The notes under the pieces were generated by a model, which ran no database searches, was not told the DNA's origin, and saw only the letters and a list, made by a program, of their open reading frames with translations. Shown here piece after piece: positions 9,268 through 18,143 of a stretch of 64,000 bases of DNA. The DNA is taken from positions 62,001 through 126,000 of the forward strand of contig NZ_JAILYH010000013.1 of the NCBI RefSeq assembly GCF_019793435.1, read 5' to 3'. Source of the DNA: Rhizobium redzepovicii. GTDB lineage: Bacteria > Pseudomonadota > Alphaproteobacteria > Rhizobiales > Rhizobiaceae. The position numbers and the translations under genes are program-made. Within the stretch, counting starts at the first letter, position 1; each line of letters begins with the position of its first letter.

Positions 9268-10097
9268 GCTGGCTGCGGCGACTGCTGCGCACGCCGGAAG
9301 GTGCTGCAGGATTTGTGATCCTTCTCGTCCTGCTTTCGGCCGGGCTGCTCGCTCCGGTTATTTCGCCGGGCGATCCGCTGAAAATTGCCGGCCGCGCCCT
9401 GCTGGCGCCGTTCACCGATCCCGCCTTTCCGCTCGGCACCGACCGTCTCGGCCGCGACTTGCTGGCGGGCCTGCTTTATGGCGCGCGAACCTCGCTGGCC
9501 GTCGGCATGGCGGCGGCGTTTGCGGCCATGGTGCTGGGGCTTTGCGTCGGCCTGGCTGCCGGTTTTGCCGGCGGGCTCATCGATGAGGCGCTGATGCGAG
9601 TGGTCGACGCCTTCCAGATCGTGCCGGCCTTCCTGCTCGCCTTAGCTTTCGTCAGCACCATCGGCGTGTCGACGCCGGTTGTCGTCCTTGCCATCGCACT
9701 CGGCACCTGGGCCGATCCGGCGCGGCTGACGAGGGCGCAGGTGCTGGCGATCCGCGAGCAGGATTACGTCGCCTCGGCAAGGGTAATCGGCATGCATCCG
9801 GCCGAGATCGCCTTCCGGGAAATCCTACCCAACGCGCTGCCGCCAGTGCTGGCGCTTTCGGCCACCATCGTCGCCGGTGCGATCCTCACCGAGGCTGCGC
9901 TGTCCTTCCTCGGCCTCGGCAATCCCAATATCGCCACCTGGGGTTCGATGATCGCCGAGGGCCGCAGCGTGCTGCGTTCGGCATCCTATCTCTCGGTCAT
10001 ACCGGGTGCGGCACTCGCCGTCACCGTGCTCGGCGTCCATCTCTTCAGCGAGGGTCTCGGCAAGGCGCTTGGCGATGACGGCGTGAGGGCGGCATGA
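9264..10097 (+). CDS. ABC transporter permease (DppC/OppC-like)
   Basis: 277 residues. The N-terminal OppC signature is present (segment FVILLVLLSAGLLAPVISPGDP then AFPLGTDRLGRDLLAGLLYGARTSL), followed by the EAA loop EQDYVASARVIGMHPAEIAFREILPN and the C-terminal EAALSFLGLGNPNIATWGSMI. Start and stop overlap the neighbouring genes by 4 bp (ATGA), giving tight translational coupling within the importer operon. Confidence 0.93.
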   Translation: MSWLRRLLRTPEGAAGFVILLVLLSAGLLAPVISPGDPLKIAGRALLAPFTDPAFPLGTDRLGRDLLAGLLYGARTSLAVGMAAAFAAMVLGLCVGLAAGFAGGLIDEALMRVVDAFQIVPAFLLALAFVSTIGVSTPVVVLAIALGTWADPARLTRAQVLAIREQDYVASARVIGMHPAEIAFREILPNALPPVLALSATIVAGAILTEAALSFLGLGNPNIATWGSMIAEGRSVLRSASYLSVIPGAALAVTVLGVHLFSEGLGKALGDDGVRAA

Positions 10098-10888
10098 GCG
10101 GGATTTTTTTGAGCCTGCGACAGCTTTCGGTCACCTATGGGCGCGGCAGCAGCGGTGCGGCCGCGCTCGACGATATCGACCTTGATATCGTCGCCGGCGA
10201 AAGGCTGGCGATCATCGGCGAAAGCGGTTCCGGCAAGAGCACGCTTGCCCGCGCGATTGCCGGTCTGCTGCCGGAGGGAGCGACAGTCCGCGGCGAGATA
10301 CTTTGGCCCGGCCTTGGCCATCCGACCCGCGCAGGCCGCGATTTCGGCTTCGTCTTCCAGGATCCGGGCTCCAGCCTCAATCCCGTTTTGACGATCGGCG
10401 AGCAGATCGCCGAGGGCGCCAGGCGCCATCTCGGCCTCAGCTGGAAACAGGCCTATGTCAGGGCCGAAGAATTGCTTGAGCGGGTACGGATACCGCAGCC
10501 CGACAAGGCGATGCGGGCCTTTCCGCATCAGCTCTCCGGCGGCCAGCGCCAGCGCGTGGCGATCGCCGCAGCCATTGCCGCTAGACCTGCGCTGCTGATC
10601 GCCGACGAGGCGACCAGCGCGCTCGATGTTGTCGTCCAGGCCGAGATCGTCCGCCTGCTCGACGGGCTGGTGCGCGAGGACGGCATGACGCTGCTCTTCA
10701 TCACCCACGACATCGCGCTGGCCTCCGGCTTCGTCGACCGCATCGCCGTCTTCCGCAATGCGAGGCTGGTCGAGGCAGGCCCCGTCCGTTCGGTGCTTTC
10801 GGCGCCCAAGAGCGACTATACCGCCGCCCTGATCGCCAGCCATCGAGACCTCGCGACGCCGCCGCTGATCGTGGAGGTGCCGTCATGA
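10094..10888 (+). CDS. ABC transporter ATP-binding protein (DppD-like, short form)
   Basis: 264 residues with Walker A GESGSGKST (about 40-48), Q-loop FGFVFQDPGSSLNP, signature [12 protein letters not shown] and Walker B LLIADEATSALD. It is shorter than typical Dpp/Opp ATPases (about 330), lacking the C-terminal oligo_HPY extension, so it resembles the compact ATPases of NikD-like systems. It overlaps both neighbours by 4 bp. Confidence 0.92.
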   Translation: MSGIFLSLRQLSVTYGRGSSGAAALDDIDLDIVAGERLAIIGESGSGKSTLARAIAGLLPEGATVRGEILWPGLGHPTRAGRDFGFVFQDPGSSLNPVLTIGEQIAEGARRHLGLSWKQAYVRAEELLERVRIPQPDKAMRAFPHQLSGGQRQRVAIAAAIAARPALLIADEATSALDVVVQAEIVRLLDGLVREDGMTLLFITHDIALASGFVDRIAVFRNARLVEAGPVRSVLSAPKSDYTAALIASHRDLATPPLIVEVPS

Positions 10889-11664
10889 ACGACAGGCTGC
10901 TTTCCATCGAAAACCTGTCGAAAGGTTTTTGGTCTGCGGGACGCCGGATTGCCGCTCTCGATAATGTGTCGCTCACCATCGCGGCCGGGGAAACGCTCGG
11001 CCTCGTCGGCGCTTCCGGCAGCGGAAAATCGACATTGTCGCGCATCCTGCTGCGGCTCCTCTCGGCCGATGCCGGTTCGATCCGCTTCGAGGGAGAGGAT
11101 TGGCTCGCGCTGAATGGCGCGCCGTTGCGCCGCCGGCGGGCGCGTATGCAGATGGTGTTTCAGGATTCGCTCGCCGCCTTCAATCCGTTGGCGAGCGTTG
11201 GTGCGGTGCTCGACGATCCGCTTCGCATCCACGGCGTCGCACAAAACCGGCGCTCGGGCGAGATCGTCGAGCTGCTGGAGCGCGTCGGCCTTACCGCAGA
11301 TCATGCCGCCCGGCCGGTGCGGGTACTCTCCGGCGGCCAGCGGCAGCGTGTGGCGATTGCGCGTGCGATTGCGACACGGCCCTCGTTGCTGGTGCTCGAC
11401 GAGGCAGTCTCGGCGCTCGATGTGACCGTGCGTGGCAGGATCCTCGAGATCCTGGTCGATCTGCAGAAAGAACAGGGCATTGCCTGTCTGTTCATTTCGC
11501 ACGATCTTGCCGTGGTCCGGGCCGTCTCCCACCGTATCGCCGTCATGGATGGCGGGCGGATCGTCGAGACCGGTCCGGCCGCGGCGGTCGTCGCAGCGCC
11601 GCAATCCGAGGCTGCCCGTGCGCTCGTTGCCGCCGTCCCCCGTCTCGTGACCGATCCCTGCTGA
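10885..11664 (+). CDS. ABC transporter ATP-binding protein (DppF/NikE-like, short form)
   Basis: 259 residues with Walker A GASGSGKST, Q-loop MQMVFQDSLAAFNP, signature [14 protein letters not shown] and Walker B LLVLDEAVSALD. Like its partner it lacks the C-terminal extension of longer Dpp/Opp ATPases. It is the fifth transporter gene of the operon and is followed 11 bp later by the aminotransferase gene. Confidence 0.92.
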   Translation: MNDRLLSIENLSKGFWSAGRRIAALDNVSLTIAAGETLGLVGASGSGKSTLSRILLRLLSADAGSIRFEGEDWLALNGAPLRRRRARMQMVFQDSLAAFNPLASVGAVLDDPLRIHGVAQNRRSGEIVELLERVGLTADHAARPVRVLSGGQRQRVAIARAIATRPSLLVLDEAVSALDVTVRGRILEILVDLQKEQGIACLFISHDLAVVRAVSHRIAVMDGGRIVETGPAAAVVAAPQSEAARALVAAVPRLVTDPC

Positions 11665-11675
11665 AGGAAGTATCC

Positions 11676-12770
11676 ATGTCCGATCTTGGTTGGAATCCCC
11701 TGCATGGCGTGCCCTCCTATCCCGCGGAGCGCTACGCCGTCCTTGCCGACAGGATCGGCGGCATCTTGCGCAGCCGCAACGATATATTGCTGGTGCAGGC
11801 CGAGGCGGTGGTGGCGCTGGAGGCGGCGGCGGTCAGCCTTGCGCGCCCGGGCCTCACAGCACTGAACATCATCACCAGCTCCTATGGCGGCTGGTTCGGG
11901 CAATGGCTGCGACGGGGTGGCGCGGCGGTCGCCGATATCGTCGCCGAACCGGGCCTGCCGATCGAGATCGAAGCAGTCGCCAAGGCGCTCCAGACGGGTC
12001 CGAAGTTCGATATGCTCGCTCTTGTGCACGCGGAATCCGCGAGCGGCATTCTCAATCCGCTGCCCGAGATACTGGCGCTTGCCCGGGCTCGTGGCATCGT
12101 CACCGTCGTCGACGCCGTCGCCTCGGTCGGTGGCCACGGGCTCGATGTCGGCGACCTCGGCATCGACATCGCCGTGATCGGTCCGCAGAAGGCGCTCGGC
12201 GGGCCGGCCGGCGTCTCCGCGCTCTCGGTCAGCCGTAGCGCCTGGGATCTGATTCTCAGAGATGGTGCACCGCGCGATTCGATCTTGTCGTTGGCCGATC
12301 TGAAGACCTGGGTCGACAGCGGGCGACGCGGCCTGCCGGGAACGCCGGCGCCGCTGGAATTCTTCGCACTGGAAACGGCGCTCGACCGCGTCGAGGCTGA
12401 GGGCATGGGGAATATCGTCGCCCGTCATGTGCTTGCGGCAGCGGCGACACGGGCGGGACTTGCCGCACTCGGAGCCCCGGCCTGGGTGCCGGCAGCAAGG
12501 GCGTCGAACCTGGTGACGGCGGTACCGGTGCCGGAGGCACTGGCGCCTGCCGCGCTGATCGCAGCCGCCGGGCAGTTGGGAGTCGAGCTGACCGAAGGCG
12601 TCGGAACTGGGCCGGCCCGTCTCTTGCGGCTGAACCACACTGGTCCGCGCGCCGCATTCCAGACGGTGCTCTCGAACGTCGTGGCGTATGGCGCGGCCCT
12701 CAGGCAGACCGGCCATCCCTCGGATATATCAGCCGCTGCGGAGGCAATATCCGCAGCCTACAGCCGATGA
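11676..12770 (+). CDS. Class V PLP-dependent aminotransferase (alanine/serine-glyoxylate type)
   Basis: 364 residues from ATG 11676, which has RBS GAAGGAAG. The open frame continues upstream, but that part lies inside the preceding ATPase gene and is not coding. LVHAESASGILNPLPEI, the cofactor aspartate in VVDAVASVGG and the Schiff-base lysine in AVIGPQKALGGPAGVSAL identify the small-subgroup aminotransferases that act on alanine, serine or glyoxylate (or 2-aminoethylphosphonate). Being the last gene of a peptide-type importer operon, it probably deaminates the imported amino compound. The specific substrate is unknown. Confidence 0.85.
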   Translation: MSDLGWNPLHGVPSYPAERYAVLADRIGGILRSRNDILLVQAEAVVALEAAAVSLARPGLTALNIITSSYGGWFGQWLRRGGAAVADIVAEPGLPIEIEAVAKALQTGPKFDMLALVHAESASGILNPLPEILALARARGIVTVVDAVASVGGHGLDVGDLGIDIAVIGPQKALGGPAGVSALSVSRSAWDLILRDGAPRDSILSLADLKTWVDSGRRGLPGTPAPLEFFALETALDRVEAEGMGNIVARHVLAAAATRAGLAALGAPAWVPAARASNLVTAVPVPEALAPAALIAAAGQLGVELTEGVGTGPARLLRLNHTGPRAAFQTVLSNVVAYGAALRQTGHPSDISAAAEAISAAYSR

Positions 12771-12841
12771 AAGCGGTATTCGGCCCTTGATAATCATGGC
12801 TCATCAAGGCAGGAGAGTGGTATCGCGGAGACTTGGTGCAA

Positions 12842-13705
12842 ATGACGAAATTGCTGGATGCGCAGGGCCTGGAGATTTCACATGAGGGGCATCGCACCCG
12901 CCTGAAATGGCACCGATTGCGCAAGCGGTTTTCCGACCCGCTGTTTTCCGCCGAAGTAATGGCGGAGGGCTTTGCGGCGGGCGCCTCGATGGAGCTCGAT
13001 CTGCGCGTCCGCGCCGACGGTGGGTTCGTCGTGCTGCACGACAGGGAACTCGAAGGCGAGACGACAGGACATGGACCGGTCGCCGAAAAGAGCGTCAGTG
13101 ACCTCAGCGATATCAAGATGCAAGAGGGCGACCGGCCGCTGATCCTCAGCGAGGATCTGGCTGCCATGATGCAATCGACGCATCCAGCCGCATTGCTGCA
13201 ATTCGACATGAAGGACGACTACGAAGCGATCGGCGCCAGGGGCGTCGCGCATCTGGCCACGCATTTCCGCGATATCGCCGCCTCGGTGATCGTCAGTGGC
13301 GACAGTCTCGACCTCATCGTCGCGGTCAAGGAGAAGCTTCCCCATCTCCTGCGCGGCATCGATCCGACCAACAAACTCTACGATATCAGGATGGCCGACG
13401 GCTGGAAGGCGGTCGAGACGGAACTGCGCGCTGACCTGCGCGGCCCGTCCGAACCGGACACGATCTATCTGCACTGGCCGCTGATCCTTGATGCCGCCAA
13501 TGCGGGGCTGGATATGATCGCGCTTTGCCAGGACGAAGGCAAACGTGTCGATGCCTGGACTTTCACCCTGAAGGATCGGGAGGCCGGCTTCAGCGAAGAG
13601 GAATGGCAAAGCTTTTCGGCGCTGACGGCCCTGAAGCCGGATCAGATCACCACCGACGAGGCGCCGGCGACCGAACGCGCCTGGCGCCGCCGCATGGCGG
13701 TTTAA
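12842..13705 (+). CDS. Glycerophosphodiester phosphodiesterase-family protein, divergent
   Basis: 287 residues from ATG 12842 (TTG 12833 and GTG 12836 are in-frame alternatives). The GDPD barrel is recognisable by ELDLRVRADGGFVVLHD (metal-binding E-x-D and catalytic histidine) and by KWHRLRKRF near the N-terminus in place of the usual HRG. The ENT triplet of canonical enzymes is absent, and the C-terminal half is weakly conserved. It follows the aminotransferase by 71 bp and may be co-transcribed. A canonical GDPD is at 17364-18143. Activity is likely but the substrate may differ. Confidence 0.75.
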   Translation: MTKLLDAQGLEISHEGHRTRLKWHRLRKRFSDPLFSAEVMAEGFAAGASMELDLRVRADGGFVVLHDRELEGETTGHGPVAEKSVSDLSDIKMQEGDRPLILSEDLAAMMQSTHPAALLQFDMKDDYEAIGARGVAHLATHFRDIAASVIVSGDSLDLIVAVKEKLPHLLRGIDPTNKLYDIRMADGWKAVETELRADLRGPSEPDTIYLHWPLILDAANAGLDMIALCQDEGKRVDAWTFTLKDREAGFSEEEWQSFSALTALKPDQITTDEAPATERAWRRRMAV

Positions 13706-13720
13706 CCGGCGAGCGTTGGA

Positions 13721-13764
13721 GCATGATGTCGTCCAAAAACTGATCACACTTTTCAGCATCATGC
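13721..13764. repeat. 44-bp palindromic intergenic repeat, copy 1
   Basis: Arms GCATGATG (13721-13728) and CATCATGC (13757-13764) flank a core with AAAAACTGATCACACTTTTC. The same length and layout occur at 57652-57695, with related copies at 33706-33749 and 55334-55377. It sits between the GDPD-like gene and the diguanylate cyclase gene and may double as a terminator. Such elements resemble the RIME-type palindromes known in rhizobia. Confidence 0.7.
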
Positions 13765-13848
13765 ACTTAGTCGCATGTTTTGCGTAATTTGCATCATTTT
13801 AAACTTCTGATGCTATCCATAACCAGCAGACAACTGTTGGTGCCCGAT

Positions 13849-15492
13849 ATGCAAGTTGTTGATACTAAAGCAATTGCGCAACAAGCAAATTCCAGCTTGC
13901 AGGAAGCGTGGCATTTTGGGTGTACGGGCCGATCGGTTGAGGCACTCACACTGGCCGGCGAAATTCTTGCGGATGCCAAAGCGCGGGGCGACGATCGGCT
14001 CGCCGCGCAATGCGACACCGACATTGCTTGGTATTGTTTTCAGATCGGCAAGGCCGAACTTGGACTGACGCATGTCCGCCGGGCGGTAGACTTCTGGAAA
14101 TCGACCGGGGAGCGCAAACAGGAATCCTGTGCCCGCGCTTATTTCGGATGGCTGCTCTTGGAACTGGGCTTGCCGGAGGAAGCAATCGAAGAAGCGACCC
14201 GCGCCTTGGATCTGGCCGACAAAGCCGCGGACCCGCAAGCACAAAGCCTGGCCACTAACGTCATCGGAATTATCTTCTGGTGCAACAAACAGCCCGATCG
14301 GGCCATCTTAATGAGCGAGAGGTCCGTCGAGCTCGCCAGATCGATCGGAAATAAGAACTATGAATGCTGGTGGCTCATCAATCTCGGCGGCGCTCATTCG
14401 GAAGGCGGGTATATCGCGCGGGCGCTCGGCCAGCCGGAGGAAGAACACCAGATGCTGGTCAGAGCGCTGGAACTGACCGAACAAGCGCTCGACATCGCAA
14501 TCGAGATCGGCGACAGCTGGGCCGCTCGCCTCTGTCTCGGCAACCAAGCCGAGTTCTACAGCCACCTGGGCGAGCATGACAAGGCGCTCCGATGCATGGG
14601 CCGCTATAGGCTGTTTCAAGAGAACAGCTATGTCAGGGACAGGCAGCAATATCTCTACACTTTGGGCCAGATCTACAACAATTCCGGAAAATTCACCGAA
14701 GCCCTGTCGCCGCTTCTCGAGGCGGTGGAGCTGATCGACGCCGGCGGCAGTTTCGATTCCTATGTGCAGATCTATCTTTATCTGTCGCAGGCCTATGAGG
14801 GGCTGGGGCAGTTCGATCAGGCGCTGGAGGCCCATAAGAAATACCACCAGGCCTATTTGCGCAATAGCGCCGAGAGTACCCAGCGGCGCGCACGTCTCGC
14901 CGAAATCTACTATGAAACCAAACGGTTCAAGGAAGTTGCCGAAACGGAGTCGAAGCGCGCAGAAACGCTGGAGGCCTCCTATCAGAAATTGCAGGAGCAA
15001 ACCGATATCCTTGCCAATGCCGTCTATCTGGACGCACTGACCGGGCTCTATAATCGCAAATATCTCGACAGCCGCTTTAAAGCGCTGACATCTGAGAAAC
15101 GTCCATATTCGATCGCGATGCTGGATGTCGATCACTTCAAGTCGATCAACGATAACTTCTCTCACATGATCGGCGACCGGGTCCTGAGTGCCATTGGAAC
15201 TATACTGCGCGGCCAGCTGCGCATTACCGATCAGGCAATTCGCTTTGGCGGCGAGGAATTCGTCGTCTTGCTCGCCGGCACTCCCCGAGGCGCTACCGAT
15301 ATCTGCGAGAAGTTGCGTTCGACCATTGAGCGGTGGGACTGGTCCGAGGTCTGCAACGGGCTGCATGTGACGATCAGCATCGGTGTCGCCGGTAGTACTC
15401 TATCCACCAATTCTCCGAACGAGATTTTGGCGATCGCAGATCAGAATCTTTATGCGGCGAAAAAGAGCGGCCGCAATCGCGTTGTTGCGTAA
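13849..15492 (+). CDS. TPR-repeat diguanylate cyclase (GGDEF)
   Basis: 547 residues from ATG 13849; ATG 13810 and TTG 13780 are in-frame alternatives and none has a strong RBS. Residues about 10-385 are helical TPR-like repeats (for example AYFGWLLLELGLPEEAIEEATRALDLAD), then a coiled linker and a GGDEF domain. Active-site motif GGEEF is at 467-471, with DHFKSINDNFSHMIGDRV before it and an RITD I-site five residues upstream, so the enzyme should make c-di-GMP and be product-inhibited. No membrane segment or signal peptide: a cytosolic sensor whose TPR part probably binds a protein or peptide. It stands alone between repeat elements and a convergent operon. Its codon use is a little less GC-biased than its neighbours. 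Confidence 0.93.
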   Translation: MQVVDTKAIAQQANSSLQEAWHFGCTGRSVEALTLAGEILADAKARGDDRLAAQCDTDIAWYCFQIGKAELGLTHVRRAVDFWKSTGERKQESCARAYFGWLLLELGLPEEAIEEATRALDLADKAADPQAQSLATNVIGIIFWCNKQPDRAILMSERSVELARSIGNKNYECWWLINLGGAHSEGGYIARALGQPEEEHQMLVRALELTEQALDIAIEIGDSWAARLCLGNQAEFYSHLGEHDKALRCMGRYRLFQENSYVRDRQQYLYTLGQIYNNSGKFTEALSPLLEAVELIDAGGSFDSYVQIYLYLSQAYEGLGQFDQALEAHKKYHQAYLRNSAESTQRRARLAEIYYETKRFKEVAETESKRAETLEASYQKLQEQTDILANAVYLDALTGLYNRKYLDSRFKALTSEKRPYSIAMLDVDHFKSINDNFSHMIGDRVLSAIGTILRGQLRITDQAIRFGGEEFVVLLAGTPRGATDICEKLRSTIERWDWSEVCNGLHVTISIGVAGSTLSTNSPNEILAIADQNLYAAKKSGRNRVVA

Positions 15493-15566
15493 CGGGCGTT
15501 CCGTAACTTTCGGGCGAAGTTTGCAGTCTCACAAATCGGGCGGATCGCGTCTGGGGAGAGGTGTAT

Positions 15567-16376
15567 CTATAGCCCCTCGATGTCGAGAATGAACGCGAAT
15601 TCGCCGGCAAGCCCCGGCGAGTAGGCGATGACGGGTCCGCCCTGCGCAAGCAGCCTATCGACCGGCGGCATCGCCACCACAGCGCCGGCCTCTTCGGCGA
15701 TCAGCGCGCCGGCGAGCATGTCCCAGGCATTGAGGTGGCGTTCGTAATAGAGATCGGCAGCACCCTCGGCGACACGAACGAGGTCGATCGCGGCCGCGCC
15801 CATGCGGCGATAATCCATGCCGCGTTCGTGGAGCCGCCGCGAGAGCGCGAGATGGTCGTCGAAGCTCGTCTTCCGGGAATGGCCGAGAATGACAAGCGCA
15901 TTGGCTGGATCGGCGGTCGCCGCCGCATGGACCGGAACCCCGTCCTTGAAGGCGCCGCCGCCGCGGACGGCGTGAAAGACCTTGTCCTCGGTGGCGTCGT
16001 AGACGACGCCGATCTCGACCTTGCCGGCGGCGACGAAGGCGATCGAGACGGCCCAATGCCGGAAGCCCCTGATATAGTTGGTCGTGCCGTCGATCGGATC
16101 GACGACCCATGTGCCGCCCTCGCCCGATCGCCCGCCGCTTTCCTCGCCCATGAACATATCGCCCGGAAAGCGTGAAAGCAGCCCGTCACGGAGCGCCTGT
16201 TCGGCGTTCCTGTCGGCGATGGTGACGAAATCCTGCAATCCCTTGTTCTCGACGGTCAGCGTGCCGGGATTGGAGTCGCGCCGAAACCGGGCCGCTTCCC
16301 GTCCGGCCTCGAGGGCGGCTGTGACGGCGACCTCCGCCCGTTCACGGATGGCGGCGGCATCGAATGCGGGATTCAT
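15567..16376 (-). CDS. Inositol monophosphatase-family phosphatase (SuhB/CysQ-like)
   Basis: 269 residues. All metal and catalytic motifs are present: GEES around residue 78, WVVDPIDGTTNYIRG around 90, and LNAWDMLAGALIAEEAG near 220. The family dephosphorylates inositol phosphates, PAP or related sugar phosphates with Mg2+. Its start overlaps the LacI-gene stop by 3 bp (ATGA), so it is the last gene of the Ugp-type importer operon that also encodes a GDPD. That context suggests it acts on a product of an imported phosphodiester or phosphorylated polyol, not in general inositol metabolism. Confidence 0.9.
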   Translation of the reverse strand: MNPAFDAAAIRERAEVAVTAALEAGREAARFRRDSNPGTLTVENKGLQDFVTIADRNAEQALRDGLLSRFPGDMFMGEESGGRSGEGGTWVVDPIDGTTNYIRGFRHWAVSIAFVAAGKVEIGVVYDATEDKVFHAVRGGGAFKDGVPVHAAATADPANALVILGHSRKTSFDDHLALSRRLHERGMDYRRMGAAAIDLVRVAEGAADLYYERHLNAWDMLAGALIAEEAGAVVAMPPVDRLLAQGGPVIAYSPGLAGEFAFILDIEGL

Positions 16377-17380
16377 CAGGCAGTCCTTCTTCTTATCAGC
16401 GTTATCGGCGTGAATTCGACGCGCGCCGTCAGGTCCGGTTCAGCCATCCGGCTCATCAGCAGATCGACCGTTTGTTCGGCCTGGAGATCGCAGGGTTGGC
16501 GGATGGTCGTGAGGTCGTAGGCGGTCCAGCTCGCCTGGGGGATGTCGTCATGGCCGATGATGGCGAGCGGCGGCGCATCGTCGCGGCTGCGGCCCTGCAT
16601 GACCCGGTCGACAACGCCGCAGGCCATGTAGTCGTTGGCACAGAACAAGCCGTCGATGCCGGATGCGGCAAGCTCGCCGGCCGCATCATAGCCGCTCTTG
16701 TAGTCGTTGATCCTGACCTGCAGCAGCTGCGCATCGACGCCAAGCTGCTTGCACCGCGCGATGAAGGCTTCGCTCCGCCGCCGCGCCGTATAGGATATTG
16801 CGGGTGCGGCCATGACGGCGAGCTTTCGCGCGCCGCTGTCGATCAGATGGGCGGCGGCGAGATAGCCGGCCATGCGATCGTCGGAGATGATGCGGTCGAC
16901 GAAGGGGATATCGTTGCCTTTGTTGATCAGCACGATCGGCACGCCTTCGGCAGCACATTGTTCGCAGATTTCGGTCGGCGGTGCGTCGGAGGTGACGATG
17001 ACGCCGGAGACGGCGTAATGCAGCAGCTGGCCGATGACTGTCGAGGTATCCGCCTCCTGAGAGGTCGGCAGCAGGATGGGGCGGAAATTGCGGGCGATCA
17101 GCACTCTCGCCAGGTTCTCGATCTGCAGCGTCCGGAACGGGTTGTCGAGGCCGGCGGCAACGACGCCGACGAGATCGGAACGTTTGTTGGTGAGGCTTCT
17201 GGCAAGATAGTTTACCCGATAGCCGAGATCCTTGGCGGCTTGGAAGACCTTCTCACGCGTTTTCGGCGAGACGCTGGCATCCGGCGTGAAGGCGCGCGAC
17301 ACGGCGGCGCGCGAAACACCGGCCACACGCGCCACGTCGAAGGAGGTTACCTTGCGCGGTCCCTTATCCCTGTCTGCCAA
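16376..17380 (-). CDS. LacI-family transcriptional repressor
   Basis: 334 residues from a TTG start (LADRDKGPRKVTSFDVARVAGVSRAAVSRAF) preceded by an AGAGGG RBS. The HTH occupies about residues 11-35 and is followed by the hinge helix (NYLARSLTNKRSDLVGVVAAGLDNPF) and a periplasmic-binding-like effector domain. It lies inside the minus-strand importer operon, overlapping the GDPD gene by 17 bp and the phosphatase gene by 3 bp. It most likely represses this operon in response to an imported substrate or its breakdown product. Confidence 0.93.
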   Translation of the reverse strand: MADRDKGPRKVTSFDVARVAGVSRAAVSRAFTPDASVSPKTREKVFQAAKDLGYRVNYLARSLTNKRSDLVGVVAAGLDNPFRTLQIENLARVLIARNFRPILLPTSQEADTSTVIGQLLHYAVSGVIVTSDAPPTEICEQCAAEGVPIVLINKGNDIPFVDRIISDDRMAGYLAAAHLIDSGARKLAVMAAPAISYTARRRSEAFIARCKQLGVDAQLLQVRINDYKSGYDAAGELAASGIDGLFCANDYMACGVVDRVMQGRSRDDAPPLAIIGHDDIPQASWTAYDLTTIRQPCDLQAEQTVDLLMSRMAEPDLTARVEFTPITLIRRRTA

Positions 17381-18143
17381 CTGCTTTTTCCCTCTCTGCC
17401 GACGGCCGCATCAGATCGGGCAAATCCGTGCAGATGCCGAGAACCGGAAGCTTCATGATGTCGTCGAGAATACTCCGCCGTTCCTCGTGCCAGAGCACGA
17501 TCTCGCGGCCGGCCTCGAAGGCGCGGTGCATCAGTGCCTCGGTCACCAGATCCTGCGGCCGCTCGCCTGCCCTTTCCCAGCAGAGATGGAGGATATCGGC
17601 GCCGGCCTCGTCACCTAGTGCATGCGGATCATGGCCGACGCGGATCAGCACCGAAAGCGGGAAGTCGCAGCCGGCGTTGCGGAGTTCCCGCACCTGCGCC
17701 GTGTCGAAGGAGCCGAGGCAGGCAAATCGCTGGTTCATCTCGGCAAGATGGCGCCAGCAGAGCAGGCCGGTTCCGGGCGCCTTGAGCTCGACATAGAGAC
17801 CGGTGCCGGTCTCGCGGCCGAGGGCGGCGACCTCCGAAAAACTCGGGACATCGACGCCGTCGAGGGCGGCGAGCTCGGCGGCCGTCATTTCCGAAATGCG
17901 GCGGTCGATGCCGAAGACGCGCTCGAGATAGTCGTCATGCGAGACGACGACCACGCCGTCGCGGGTCAGCTGCGTATCGAGTTCCCACATCTCGGCGCCG
18001 AGTTCGGCAGCGCGGCGGAAAGCGGCGATCGTGTTCTCGCGCTCATGGCCGCTTGCGCCGCGATGGCCAATGCAGAAGGGCAGCCGGCCCTTGGCCGACG
18101 GCCAGCCGTTACGCTCGAAAAATGCCTGGAAATCGCGCCTCAT
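17364..18143 (-). CDS. Glycerophosphodiester phosphodiesterase
   Basis: 259 residues from ATG 18143, which overlaps the stop of the ATPase gene by one base; the frame upstream of it lies within the ATPase gene. Canonical motifs are present: FCIGHRGASGHERENTIAAF (catalytic HR and ENT), WELDTQLTRDGVVVVSHDD (metal ligands E-x-D and catalytic H) and LYVELKAPG. No signal peptide, so it is cytosolic and would hydrolyse glycerophosphodiesters after import to glycerol-3-phosphate and an alcohol such as inositol or choline. It is coupled to Ugp-type transporter genes. Confidence 0.93.
   Translation of the reverse strand: MRRDFQAFFERNGWPSAKGRLPFCIGHRGASGHERENTIAAFRRAAELGAEMWELDTQLTRDGVVVVSHDDYLERVFGIDRRISEMTAAELAALDGVDVPSFSEVAALGRETGTGLYVELKAPGTGLLCWRHLAEMNQRFACLGSFDTAQVRELRNAGCDFPLSVLIRVGHDPHALGDEAGADILHLCWERAGERPQDLVTEALMHRAFEAGREIVLWHEERRSILDDIMKLPVLGICTDLPDLMRPSAEREKAVGRQG

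Noticed and set aside
11100-11675. N-terminal extension of the aminotransferase frame
   Set aside because: It lies inside the ATPase gene in another frame; the RBS and family start are at 11676.
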